From Cystobacter fuscus (GTDB lineage Bacteria; Myxococcota; Myxococcia; Myxococcales; Myxococcaceae), in contig NZ_CP022098.1 in NCBI RefSeq assembly GCF_002305875.1, positions 310,001-374,000 of the forward strand: 64,000 bases of DNA. The letters run 5' to 3'. Position numbers and translations under genes: made by a program. The first letter of the stretch is position 1; every line of letters starts with the position of its first letter. Under the pieces are notes generated by a model. That model was not told the origin of the DNA. It ran no database searches and worked only from the letters and a program-made list of their open reading frames with translations. This document shows, piece by piece, positions 41,428-51,160 of this stretch.

Positions 41428-43968
41428 CTAGCTGGCGGCGGCGGAGGGAATGGGGGCGGCGGCGGGAACCTGGCGGGGGAGGCGCACGTGGAAGCAGCTT
41501 CCCTGCTGGGCGCCGGGGCTCTCGGCCCAGATGGTGCCACCGTGACGTTGGACGATTTCACGGCAGATGAAGAGGCCGAGTCCGAGGCCGCCGTAGTGGC
41601 GCGCGGTGGCGTTGGAGGCGCGGGCGAAGGGCTGGAAGAGTTGGGCGAGGCTCTCGGGGGGGATGCCGATGCCCTCGTCGCGCACGCGCAGCTCCACCCA
41701 CTCGGGGGTGAAGTGGAAGCTGGCGCGCACGGTGCCGCCGTGGGGGGAGTAGCGCACGGCGTTGGACAGCAGGTTGGTCACCACCTGCTCCAGGCGTGGG
41801 CCATCCCATACGCCTTCCACGGGCTCTTCGGGTGAGTCGAAGAAGAAGCGCAGGCCCTCGGTGCCGCGCAGCTCGAAGCGCTCGATGACCTCGCGCACCA
41901 GCGGCACCAGGTCCACCGGGGCGCACTCCAGCTCGAAGCGGCCCGCCTGGATGCGCGAGGTGTCGAGCAGATCATCCACCAGGCGGGTGAGCCGGTCGGT
42001 CTGCCGGGCCATGGAGCGCAGGGCCTTGAGGGTGCGCTCGCGCTCGGGGAAGTCGCCGCCCTTCTCCACGCGGTTGAGCGTGAGGGCGGCGAAGCCCTTG
42101 AGGGGGGTGAGCGGGGTGCGCAGCTCGTGGCTGGCCACGGAGAGGAACTCCTCGCGCAGACGCACCGCCTCGCGCAGCTCGCCCTGGGCGAGCTCGGTGC
42201 GCAGCGCCATCTCGTTGAAGCCCCGGCACAGCTCGCCCAGCTCGTCGTCCTCGCCCATGGGCACGCGCTGGCTGAGCTCGCCGCGGGCGATGGCGGCGGT
42301 GGCCGCGTGCAGGGTGTCCAGGCGGCGGATGATGTCGCGCGCGACGAACTGGGACAGGCCGAGCATGAGCAGCACGCCGAGCGCGAGCATGAGGATGAAG
42401 GCCACGCTCGTGCGGGTGATGGCGCGGTAGGCGACGCCCATGTCCTGGGCCACCACGACGCTCCACTCGGTGCCGGGCACGGGGGCGTCGGCGGCCAGGA
42501 GGATGCGCTGGTTGTCCTGGCCGAACGTCTCCACCACGCCCTCGTCGCTGTTGGACAGGTGCAGGCGCAGGGCCTCGGGCAGCTGCGCCACGCTGAGCAG
42601 GGGTGCCCCCGGCTGGGTGTCGCGCAGGAGCAGGAAGCCTCTGCGGTCGAGCACCTGCACGCGGAAGCGCTGGGCGGCGGGGGTGACCGCGGCGCTCAGG
42701 CGCTCCAGGGAGAGCAGGCCCACGAGCAGACCCTCCACCTTGCCGTCCTGCTTGAAGGGCAGCGCCACGGCGACGTGGGGCAGGCCGAGCTGGCTGATGT
42801 AGGGGCGCGACACGTAGGGGGCGTTGGTGCTGAGCACCCCGGCGTGGAAGTCGCGGTGGGCGAAGGTGCCCAGGTCCTCCTTGCGGTAGGAGGCGGCCAT
42901 GCCCAGGCCGTCCTTGTCCACGGCGATGGCGGCGTCGAAGGCGCGCGCCTGGGCGGGGAGGTTGCGCAGGTACAGCTCGAGCAGCTGCCGGTCGCGCGCG
43001 GCGAAGGCGGAGCGGAAGCCGGGCGCCTCGAGCATGAGCTGGAGCGACTCGCGCGAGTCGTCGAGGTAGCGCACGAGGAAGTCCGCCTCGCCCGCGGCGG
43101 CGCGCAGGGTGTCGTCGCGCACCTGGCGCTCGATGGCGTTCTGGGCGAGCCAGGCCGCGAAGCCGCCCAGGGCGAGCAGGGGCACGAGGCCGGCGAAGGC
43201 CAGGCCGCGCAGGAGCTTGAAGCCCACGGTGCGGGGCGCGCGGGGACGGAAGCCGGTGGAGGCGGCGATGCAGGCCAGGGTGAGGATGACGTAGATGCTG
43301 GCGGCGGGCCCCGAGCCGATGCGGCCGAAGCCCCAGGCGAGCAGGCAGAAGTCCACCGCGAGCAGGGCGAAGAGCAGCCGGGGCAGGCGGGGGTAGCGCC
43401 GGGTGATGGGGGGCGCGAGCAGGCCCACGCCACACGCCAGGAAGACGAGCCCCATGGGCACGAGCAGGGGCGCGAGCGCGGCGTAGAAGACGGAGGGGAA
43501 GCGCTGGTGGGCCACCAGCATGATGAGGCCGAAGGCGAGCGCGATGAGGGCGACGATGCTGCGCAGCACCTCGCGCTTGCGCCAGCGGGGGCTCGCCTCC
43601 AGGGCCACGCCGGTGAGCAGCAGCGGGTAGAGCACGGCGCCGGTGAGCCCGCCGGTGCGCACGTTGAGCACCCACCAGTAGAGCGTGGTGACGGCGCCGA
43701 AGCCCACGCGCCCGAGCACGTCCAGCCAGCGCGGCGCGAGCGGGTAGAGCATGGTGGCCATCAGCACGATGCTGCTGATGAGGTAGGCCATGCCCAGGGG
43801 GCGTACGTAGGGGTAGAGCGGGCGGAACGAGGTCGCGTGGAACTCGTAGGGCGCGTACGTCATCGCCACGCCGAACATGAGCCCGAAGAGGGCGGCGGGC
43901 CAGGTGATGGGCAGGGAGGGCGTGCGCGCGGGCTCGGTCGCCAGGCCCGGCTCGGTGGACGAGCTCAT
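41428..43968 (-). CDS. Large membrane sensor histidine kinase with MASE-like and dCache regions
   Basis: 846 residues. An N-terminal block of about seven to eight TM helices (residues 22-240) resembles MASE-type integral membrane sensors. A TM helix at about 253-275 leads into a double-Cache-like extracytoplasmic domain (280-505), then a TM helix (520-543), HAMP (545-598), HisKA with H614 in VASHELRTPLTPLKG, and HATPase (715-830) with NLLSNAVRYSPHGG, DEGIGIPPE and GGLGLGLFICREIV. Two stacked input regions in one kinase are unusual and suggest it integrates a membrane-state cue with a soluble ligand. No receiver domain. Gene ends 127 bases before the next kinase gene starts. Confidence 0.9.
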   Translation of the reverse strand: MSSSTEPGLATEPARTPSLPITWPAALFGLMFGVAMTYAPYEFHATSFRPLYPYVRPLGMAYLISSIVLMATMLYPLAPRWLDVLGRVGFGAVTTLYWWVLNVRTGGLTGAVLYPLLLTGVALEASPRWRKREVLRSIVALIALAFGLIMLVAHQRFPSVFYAALAPLLVPMGLVFLACGVGLLAPPITRRYPRLPRLLFALLAVDFCLLAWGFGRIGSGPAASIYVILTLACIAASTGFRPRAPRTVGFKLLRGLAFAGLVPLLALGGFAAWLAQNAIERQVRDDTLRAAAGEADFLVRYLDDSRESLQLMLEAPGFRSAFAARDRQLLELYLRNLPAQARAFDAAIAVDKDGLGMAASYRKEDLGTFAHRDFHAGVLSTNAPYVSRPYISQLGLPHVAVALPFKQDGKVEGLLVGLLSLERLSAAVTPAAQRFRVQVLDRRGFLLLRDTQPGAPLLSVAQLPEALRLHLSNSDEGVVETFGQDNQRILLAADAPVPGTEWSVVVAQDMGVAYRAITRTSVAFILMLALGVLLMLGLSQFVARDIIRRLDTLHAATAAIARGELSQRVPMGEDDELGELCRGFNEMALRTELAQGELREAVRLREEFLSVASHELRTPLTPLKGFAALTLNRVEKGGDFPERERTLKALRSMARQTDRLTRLVDDLLDTSRIQAGRFELECAPVDLVPLVREVIERFELRGTEGLRFFFDSPEEPVEGVWDGPRLEQVVTNLLSNAVRYSPHGGTVRASFHFTPEWVELRVRDEGIGIPPESLAQLFQPFARASNATARHYGGLGLGLFICREIVQRHGGTIWAESPGAQQGSCFHVRLPRQVPAAAPIPSAAAS

Positions 43969-44098
43969 GATGACCCTTCCAAATCAGCTTGCCGCGATCA
44001 AATCCACCGCCCCGGGGAGGACCGTCCATCGTTGGACACGTGCGACGGCCCTCCTCCCAGCGTGGGAGCAGCCGAGGGGTGGGTGCAAGCGGGCGCGT

Positions 44099-44617
44099 TC
44101 AGGCGATCTCGAGGACCGTCCACTCACGGACCTCTCCGGCGAGGGTGACCTCGATGGTGTCTCCTGGCCGACGTCCCAGCAGGGCGCGGCCCACGGGGGA
44201 GGAGGGGGTGATGACGGAGAGGAAGCCATCGCCATCGGGCCCCGTCAGCTCGGTGCCGGCGCCCACGGGCAGCAGGAAGAAGGTGCGCTCGGCGAAGCCC
44301 TCTTCGTCCTCGGTGGACATGTCGACGATGGCGCCCAGGGCGACGGGGCCCTTGGGCGGCTGGCGCGGCAGTCCCGTCTTCTGCAGATCGGCGAGCGCCT
44401 GGAGCTCCTCGTGGACGCGGCGGGCGCGTTGGGCCTGGCCGGTGGCGAGGCTGCCGTATTCGATGGCGGCGCGGCCGTCTTCCTTCTTCTCGGACTCGGT
44501 GGCGAGCGAGCGGGCGGCCTCGCGCGCGTCGGCCTCTGCGCGGTGGGCGAGCCGGTCGCTCTGGTGGAGCCGGTCGACGAGTTGGGCGAGCAGGGCGTTC
44601 TTGTCCAGCAATGGCAT
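44099..44617 (-). CDS. GreA/GreB-family transcript-cleavage-type factor
   Basis: 172 residues. An N-terminal helical coiled coil (about 5-80) and a C-terminal FKBP-like GreA/GreB domain (about 92-170) with GAIVDMSTEDEEG and the hallmark end SPVGRALLGRRPGDTIEV. The coiled-coil tip, where Gre proteins carry the acidic residues that trigger RNA cleavage, is short and reads TESEKKEDGRAA. The overall length is near that of GreA (158). Could be a Rnk- or GreA-like paralogue that binds RNA polymerase without strong cleavage. Divergent from the rhodanese gene, 64 bases apart. Confidence 0.87.
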   Translation of the reverse strand: MPLLDKNALLAQLVDRLHQSDRLAHRAEADAREAARSLATESEKKEDGRAAIEYGSLATGQAQRARRVHEELQALADLQKTGLPRQPPKGPVALGAIVDMSTEDEEGFAERTFFLLPVGAGTELTGPDGDGFLSVITPSSPVGRALLGRRPGDTIEVTLAGEVREWTVLEIA

Positions 44618-44681
44618 GCGAGTGACAGGACTGTAGCGCCGCGCCGCGCGGGCTCCAGTTTCCGGCTACAGTCCGGGGCCC

Positions 44682-44963
44682 ATGACGCCGAAAGAGCTGT
44701 CCGAGAAGGCCCGGGAGCTGGTGGGCCAGGGGTGGGTGTTGTTGGACGTGCGCACGCCGGAGGAGTACCGCCAGGGGCACCCGGAACCCGCGCGCAACAT
44801 TCCGGTGCAGGAGCTGCCGCAGCGCCTCGCCGAGGTGGGGCCGCCGGGCACGCGGGTGGTGGTGTACTGCCAGGCGGGAGGCCGCAGCGCGCGCGCGGTG
44901 GAGATCCTGCGCGCGGCGGGCTACCCGGATCTGTTCGACCTGCGCTCGGTGAGCAACTGGTAG
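44682..44963 (+). CDS. Single-domain rhodanese (sulfurtransferase)
   Basis: 93 residues, one rhodanese domain. Active-site loop CQAGGRS with Cys in VVVYCQAGG; entry motif LLDVRTPEEYRQGHPEPARNIP (in two adjacent parts). No signal peptide, so cytoplasmic, of the GlpE/PspE-like type. The six-residue loop after Cys fits sulfur, not phosphate, substrates. It would accept persulfide sulfur and pass it to cyanide or thiols. ATG 44682 was chosen as the first Met in frame; no strong ribosome binding site. Ends 43 bases from the convergent lgt gene. Confidence 0.92.
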   Translation: MTPKELSEKARELVGQGWVLLDVRTPEEYRQGHPEPARNIPVQELPQRLAEVGPPGTRVVVYCQAGGRSARAVEILRAAGYPDLFDLRSVSNW

Positions 44964-45006
44964 GGGGCCCTCACGGCAGCAGGCGCCGCTGCTGGCGGGC
45001 CTGCTC

Positions 45007-45876
45007 CTAGCGGGTCTGGGGCTGGACGTTGCCGGGCGGTCCGGACGCGGCCCGGGGCCCGGGGGCGGAGGACTTCCACGTGGCCAGGCCCCACAGGCCG
45101 AAGAGGACGAGCGCGAAGCAGCCGTACTGGGCCGGGGTGAGGCCGAAGTAGCGCGCGTCCACATAGGACAGGTCGGTGGCGCGCAGGCTGTCGAAGAAGA
45201 AGCGGCCGAAGGCGTAGAGCAGGGAGAGCAGGGGCAGCAGCTTGCCCTTCATGGCGGGGGTGTTGCGCAGGGCCCACAAGAGCGCGGTGAGGGCGAAGAG
45301 GTAGGCGGCGTCGTAGAGGCCGAGGTCATGGCGGGGGCCGCCGTAGAAGCGCTCGGGGAAGTTCACCGCGAGGAAGAAGTCGGTGCGCGCGCCGGGGTGA
45401 TCATGCACGGCGAAGCAGCCGAGCCGAGCCACGGCCCAGCCGGGCGCCACGGCCAGGGCGAAGGCGTCCGCGTAGTCGCGGAAGCGCAGCTTGCGCACCC
45501 GGAAGAAGACGACGGCGGCGAGGATGCCGCCGATGAGCCCTCCGAAGGAGGACAGGCCGTCCCACACCTTGAAGATTTGAAAGGGGCTCTTGGAGAGCTC
45601 CTCGGGGTGGTAGGCGAAGAGGTGGAGCAGGTGGCCGGTGACGATGCCCACCCCCACCCCCCAGGGCGCGTAGTCGAGCAGCGGGGTGGGGTCGCGCCCT
45701 TCCCGCTCGGCCTGACTGGCCAGCAAGCGGGCGGCGAGGAAGATGCCCATCGCCACGAAGATGCCGAAGGGCTCGATGGTGAGGGGACCGAGCTTGAGGG
45801 GGGGAACGTACAGGTAGGGAATCACGAATCTCTCCGGCGGGCGGATGGCACGCCAGCCATAGTCCGCCTTGGCCAC
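45007..45876 (-). CDS. lgt: Prolipoprotein diacylglyceryl transferase (divergent Lgt)
   Basis: 289 residues, about seven TM helices. Lgt moves diacylglycerol from phosphatidylglycerol to the lipobox Cys of prolipoproteins. Seen: the periplasmic entry IPYLYVPPLKLGPLTIEPFGI, DGLSSFGGLIGGI (the conserved GG loop) and the C-terminal FGRFFFDSLR. The signature normally reads GRxGNFxNxE, but here it is ARLGCFAVHDHPG, so Asn, Asn and Glu become Cys, Val and Asp. The Arg is kept. Either a lineage-typical form or a specialised second Lgt. Many lipoproteins in this window would need this step. The ATG region is divergent from popC. Confidence 0.85.
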   Translation of the reverse strand: MAKADYGWRAIRPPERFVIPYLYVPPLKLGPLTIEPFGIFVAMGIFLAARLLASQAEREGRDPTPLLDYAPWGVGVGIVTGHLLHLFAYHPEELSKSPFQIFKVWDGLSSFGGLIGGILAAVVFFRVRKLRFRDYADAFALAVAPGWAVARLGCFAVHDHPGARTDFFLAVNFPERFYGGPRHDLGLYDAAYLFALTALLWALRNTPAMKGKLLPLLSLLYAFGRFFFDSLRATDLSYVDARYFGLTPAQYGCFALVLFGLWGLATWKSSAPGPRAASGPPGNVQPQTR

Positions 45877-46248
45877 GAGGTGGCGAACAATGATGGCCCC
45901 CCGGGCTTTCCCGAGGGTTTTCCGATTCGGGCCCTGGCGAGGGGGGGAGCTACCGCCGGACCGTTGTTTTCCGTGCTCTCCGGGTTCGTATTACACTCGC
46001 GGAAGAGAATGTTTTCCGGTTTCGAACGTTGAGAGCGTCATTCCGGGGAACGACGAGCGTATCCCCCGGCGTCCAGAGCATGGACGGCAGGGGGGATGTC
46101 AGGGGGAGGCGGTCTAGTCACACTATGGGGTCCGGGTGTGGGGACGACGTTGTCCCACTCTGGCTCCCACCGGGCGCGGCTGGCGCCCACCCGTGGTCTG
46201 GCGTGCCCAGCCGGTGCAGTCGGTATTCAGTCAAGGAGCAGACCCACC
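45877..46248. promoter_or_regulatory. popC/lgt divergent intergenic region with three GTTTTCCG repeats
   Basis: 372 bases without a gene. The octamer GTTTTCCG occurs three times in one orientation, at 45917-45924, 45966-45973 and 46011-46018, spaced 49 and 45 bases. A loose sigma-70-like pair (TTGTTT near 45964, TATTAC near 45989) overlaps the middle copy, but its 19-base spacer is long. AAGGAG at 46234-46239 serves popC. Confidence 0.45.
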
Positions 46249-47670
46249 ATGAAGTCCTATCTGCTGGTGCCGAAGGAGTCGATTGAAACCCACGCCAAGC
46301 CCGGCGTGCGGGGCACGGAGCAGGGAGAGCGCGTGTTGCAGCGCACCACCGCCCTTCAGTTCATGATGAGCGGGCGGGCGCCGGACATGCTGCGGGACCT
46401 CGGCCTGCACTCCGCCACGCTGCCCGGACGCCTGCCCCAGGTGAGCGTGCCCGTTGTCGCGAAGAAGAAGAAGACGGCGGCGGGCAGGCGGGGCCGCAAG
46501 TCCAACGAGGTGAGCGTCGCGGCCAGTGATGGTCCGGTGATGGAGCTGGCGTCCGCCTCGGAGGTGGGCACCTACCGCCACATGCCGCTCATCGGTGCCA
46601 CCATGGCCCACTTCGTCTCGGAGAAGGCCGAGCGCATCGCGCGCGAGGAACTCGGGGGCGACTTCGAGTTCATCCCCGACACCGTGCACCTGACCTTCCC
46701 GGGGCCGGTGGCCGCGGGCCAGATTGGTCCGCGCAACCGGGGCCTGTCCTCGCTCGTCAACCGCGAGTGGCCCGAGGAGAGCGGCATCGCCGCCGCCCAT
46801 GCCCAGGGCATCAAGGGCGCGGGCGTGATGCTCGGCATCCTCGACACCGGCGTGGACGCGGACCATCCCGAGCACCAGGACCGCCTCATCCAGTTCCGCT
46901 ACGTCTCGCTCTTTCCCAACTCGCCGCAGAACCCCGCGCGCGACGTGCGCGGCTTCGATCCGGACGGCCACGGCACCCACGTGGCCGGCATCGCCGCGGG
47001 CTCCTTCCATGGCGTCGCCCCGGAGGTGGACCTCTACGTCGCCTCGGTCATCGAATCGGAAACCATCCGCACGAGCCTCGGGCGGGTGGCCGCCGGCATG
47101 GAGTGGCTGCTGCACCAGTTCTCCCGTCCGGAGAACGCCATGCGCCCCGCCGTGGTGAACATGTCCCTGGGCTTCCCGGTGCAGCCGCCGCCGGGCGTCA
47201 GCGACATGGAGTACCGCTTGAACATCCGCGCCCTGCAGACCCTGGTGCGCCGCCTGGTGGACTCCAACGTCCTGCCCGTGGTGGCCGCCGGCAATGGTGG
47301 CGCCGGCACGGCTGGCTACCCAGCGGCCTTCCCAGAGGCCCTGGCCGTGGGGGCAGTGGACTTCGCACGCCGCGTGGCCAGTTTCTCCGCCAGTGGTGTG
47401 GTGAATCAGCGCTCCATTCCGGACGTGATGGGCTATGGGGTGAATGTCTACTCGAGCACAGAACGAAGGTGTAACAACCAGGCGTTCTATGAACGAATGA
47501 GCGGAACCAGCATGGCAGCCCCTTACGTCGCGGGTCTGGCGGCGCTATATCGCTGCCGGTCCCCCGACTTGACGGCGCTCGAGGTCAGGGATTTGATTCT
47601 CGCCAATGTGCTGAAACTGCCCAAGACCGCTGAAGGACGTGCGGGTAGGGGTCTGGCGGTTTACAAGTAG
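46249..47670 (+). CDS. popC: PopC-like subtilisin (S8) protease without signal peptide
   Basis: 473 residues from ATG 46249, chosen for the AAGGAG ten bases upstream and the MKSYLLVPKES start. The catalytic triad is complete: D199 (GILDTGVDADHPEH), H241 (DGHGTHVAGIAAG), S421 (SGTSMAAPYVAG), with the oxyanion Asn in AAGNGGAG. There is no signal peptide or classical prodomain but a 185-residue N-terminal region. Length, lack of signal and the small downstream gene match Myxococcus PopC, which is secreted during starvation and cuts the p25 form of CsgA to give the p17 C-signal for development. Orthology is from remembered family knowledge. Confidence 0.86.
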   Translation: MKSYLLVPKESIETHAKPGVRGTEQGERVLQRTTALQFMMSGRAPDMLRDLGLHSATLPGRLPQVSVPVVAKKKKTAAGRRGRKSNEVSVAASDGPVMELASASEVGTYRHMPLIGATMAHFVSEKAERIAREELGGDFEFIPDTVHLTFPGPVAAGQIGPRNRGLSSLVNREWPEESGIAAAHAQGIKGAGVMLGILDTGVDADHPEHQDRLIQFRYVSLFPNSPQNPARDVRGFDPDGHGTHVAGIAAGSFHGVAPEVDLYVASVIESETIRTSLGRVAAGMEWLLHQFSRPENAMRPAVVNMSLGFPVQPPPGVSDMEYRLNIRALQTLVRRLVDSNVLPVVAAGNGGAGTAGYPAAFPEALAVGAVDFARRVASFSASGVVNQRSIPDVMGYGVNVYSSTERRCNNQAFYERMSGTSMAAPYVAGLAALYRCRSPDLTALEVRDLILANVLKLPKTAEGRAGRGLAVYK

Positions 47671-47729
47671 GGATGGCGGCTACCAGGGTCGGCGCCGTGC
47701 GAGCGCCGGGCCTGGGAGGAGGAAGTCGG

Positions 47730-48131
47730 ATGAGCAGGAAGATAGCGACATCGCCGCGCCCGGCCTCCGGCCGATTTCCGAAGATCCATTCGGTCACTCC
47801 CTTGCCGGGCTCTCGCAACGAGGGCTCAGAGGGCGGGTGGATGGAAGTATTGGTCATGGCCCGCGAGGAGATGGAGGCTGCCTGGCAGCCCTCCATTCAG
47901 CGGGACCGGTCCGTCGTGCATCGCACGGCCTGCGAGCAGGGCAAGCAGTTCCGGGATTCGGTCTTGAGTTTCCTCCAGGCCAACCAGTTGTTGGGTGGCG
48001 TGCGATGGATGAGCGATCCGGGCTCCACGCCCATGGTGACGCTCTTGTGTACGCAGCGTGTGCTGGAGCAGCTCCAGGGCTCGTCCCTGTTCGAAGCTGG
48101 TCGCACCGCGAGCTGCGAGATGTATACCTGA
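47730..48131 (+). CDS. popD: PopD-like small protein, probable PopC inhibitor
   Basis: 133 residues from ATG 47730, preceded by the strong site GGAGGAGGAAG. It begins 59 bases after the popC stop on the same strand, so one operon. The N-terminal 45 residues are basic and disordered; the rest reads as an alpha/beta domain (MEVLVMAREEMEAAWQP, ACEQGKQFRDSVLSFLQANQ, TLLCTQRVLEQLQGSSL). No signal or membrane segment. In Myxococcus, PopD binds PopC in the cytoplasm and holds it back until PopD is degraded by FtsH-type proteolysis in a RelA-dependent response. The function here rests on position and size more than on recognised sequence. Confidence 0.65.
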   Translation: MSRKIATSPRPASGRFPKIHSVTPLPGSRNEGSEGGWMEVLVMAREEMEAAWQPSIQRDRSVVHRTACEQGKQFRDSVLSFLQANQLLGGVRWMSDPGSTPMVTLLCTQRVLEQLQGSSLFEAGRTASCEMYT

Positions 48132-48592
48132 GCTGAGCGCTTCTTCTTATTTGGACATCCGAGCGGGAATCTGGGTTCCCTCGTTCCCCGGTCTGTCCTG
48201 TCCTCCGGCCCCCCCGCCGGTGTGCTGCGTACCGCGAAACGGGTGTGCGGCGTGAATCCCCGTTTCTCCTACCAGACCCGAACTTCCGAGCCTCCCATCT
48301 ATTCTCGACTGGAAATGATTTACTCACTTGACGGCCATGCGGCAACCCCCTGAACGCCCGTTCAGCTTGCGATTGTGCGCGGACGTCCCAACTTGGACCC
48401 CTTTTGTCCGCACTCTCGCGCCGTGGAACAACCGCCTGCTCCCTCTCCCTGGGGAGAGGCGAGCCGGGGCTCTCCCGCTCGCTCGCTGAGGGGCCCCTCG
48501 AGGCCCCGGGCCCCGAGGGCCCACTGCTCTCTTCAACGAACGAGTGGGCCAGAAGGGTCTGACAGTCCGGAAAGTCGGACCGGGGGGCGAGC
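48132..48592. other. Convergent intergenic region with a perfect dyad and GC-rich stems
   Basis: About 460 bases between popD and the SDR gene, which face each other. It contains the perfect palindrome CTGAACG-CC-CGTTCAG (48350-48365), a hairpin CCTCTCC/GGAGAGG near 48443-48461, and nested GC-rich palindromes such as GAGGGGCCCCTC near 48488-48499. These could act as bidirectional terminators. No coding frame looks real. Confidence 0.45.
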
Positions 48593-49339
<747 letters not shown>

Positions 49340-49414
49340 GTGTCTGGCGCTCCAGGCCGGCGCCTCGTGTTCGCTTCCGCCGGGCGCCAGCGCATGAGTG
49401 TGGATTGGGGGTTT

Positions 49415-49443
49415 TTGACAATATCGTGAGGGGGATGTTACGC
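49415..49443 (+). promoter_or_regulatory. Possible sigma-70-type promoter in the SDR/TetR gap
   Basis: A consensus -35 hexamer TTGACA (49415-49420) stands 17 bases from TTACGC (49438-49443), a poor -10 match. The -10 lies only 10 bases before the TetR ATG at 49454, so either the true start is the in-frame GTG near 49490 or transcription begins elsewhere. Confidence 0.3.
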
Positions 49444-49453
49444 AAGGTGAAGG

Positions 49454-50133
<680 letters not shown>

Positions 50134-50137
<4 letters not shown>

Positions 50138-51129
50138 GATACGCCCACATCCTCTCCACGGGCCGTTACGTGCCCGAGCGGGTGCTCACCAACGCCGACG
50201 TGGAGCGCGTGCTCGGTGAGCCCGTGGACGAGTGGCTGCGGCAGAACGTGGGCATCGAGCAGCGCCATGTGATGGCGGACCACGAGGTGACGTCCGACCT
50301 GTGCGTGCATGCGGCCGAGCAGGCGATGCGGCGCGCGGGCGTGACGCCGGAGCAGGTGGATCTCCTCGTCATCGCCACCGACACGCCGGACTACCTCAGC
50401 CCGGCCACGGCCTCGGTGGTGCAGGCGAAGCTGGGCGCGCGCAACGCGGGCACCTACGATCTCAACAGCGCGTGCGCGGGCTGGGTGACGGCGCTCGACG
50501 TGGCGAGCAAGACGATCGCCGCGGACGACAGCTACCAGCGCGTGCTCGTGGTGGGCGCGTACGGGATGAGCCGGTTCGTCAACTGGAAGGACAAGCGGAC
50601 CTGCACGCTCTTCGCGGACGGCGCGGGCGCGGTGGTGCTCGGCGCGGGCGACACGCCGGGCTTCCTCGGTGCCAGGCTGCTCGCGGCGGGCGAGTACCAT
50701 GACGCCCTGGGCATCTACACCGGCGGCACGTACCGGCCCGCCACCTCGGAGACGCTGGCGCTCACCCAGGGCCGGCCCGCGGTGCAGTTCCTGCGCAAGT
50801 TCCCCGCCACCTTCAACACCGAGCGCTGGCCCGTCCTCCTCCAGCAACTGCTCGGGCGTGCCCGGCTGACGCTCGACGACGTGGATGTGTTCGTCTTCAC
50901 CCAGCTCAACCTGCGCGCCATCGAGGCCACCATGCAGGTGCTCGGGCAGCCCATGTCCAAGACGCACTGGACGATGGACAAGTGGGGCTACACCGGCTCG
51001 GCCTGCATCCCGATGACGCTGGATGACGCGGTGGAGCAGGGCAAGGTGAAGAAGGGCGACCTCGTGGCCCTGTGCGCCAGTGGGGGCGGTCTCGCCATGG
51101 CCTCGGCGCTCTACCGCTGGACGGCCTGA
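50134..51129 (+). CDS. KAS III-like (FabH-fold) enzyme lacking the catalytic His and Asn
   Basis: 331 residues from ATG 50134, overlapping the TetR stop. The thiolase fold is clear: NSACAGW holds the acyl-accepting C114, FADGAGAVVLG follows, and the C-terminus ends ASGGGLAMASALY. FabH uses His in PHQAN and Asn in GNTS for decarboxylative condensation. Here the aligned residues are FTQLN (T256) and GYTGSA (Y286), so both are lost while Cys stays. That argues for acyl transfer or ester/amide formation, or a non-malonyl condensation, rather than standard fatty-acid initiation. Next to an AMP ligase and an SDR, it may take an activated acyl group to build a lipid or secondary metabolite. Confidence 0.9.
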
Positions 51130-51160
51130 GCCCCCTCGCTCCTGGAGGAACGCGCGCGCC

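Noticed and set aside
34756-44617. A secondary-metabolite gene cluster around the streptogramin lyase
   Set aside because: No NRPS, PKS or tailoring set is present; the neighbours are envelope and signalling genes.
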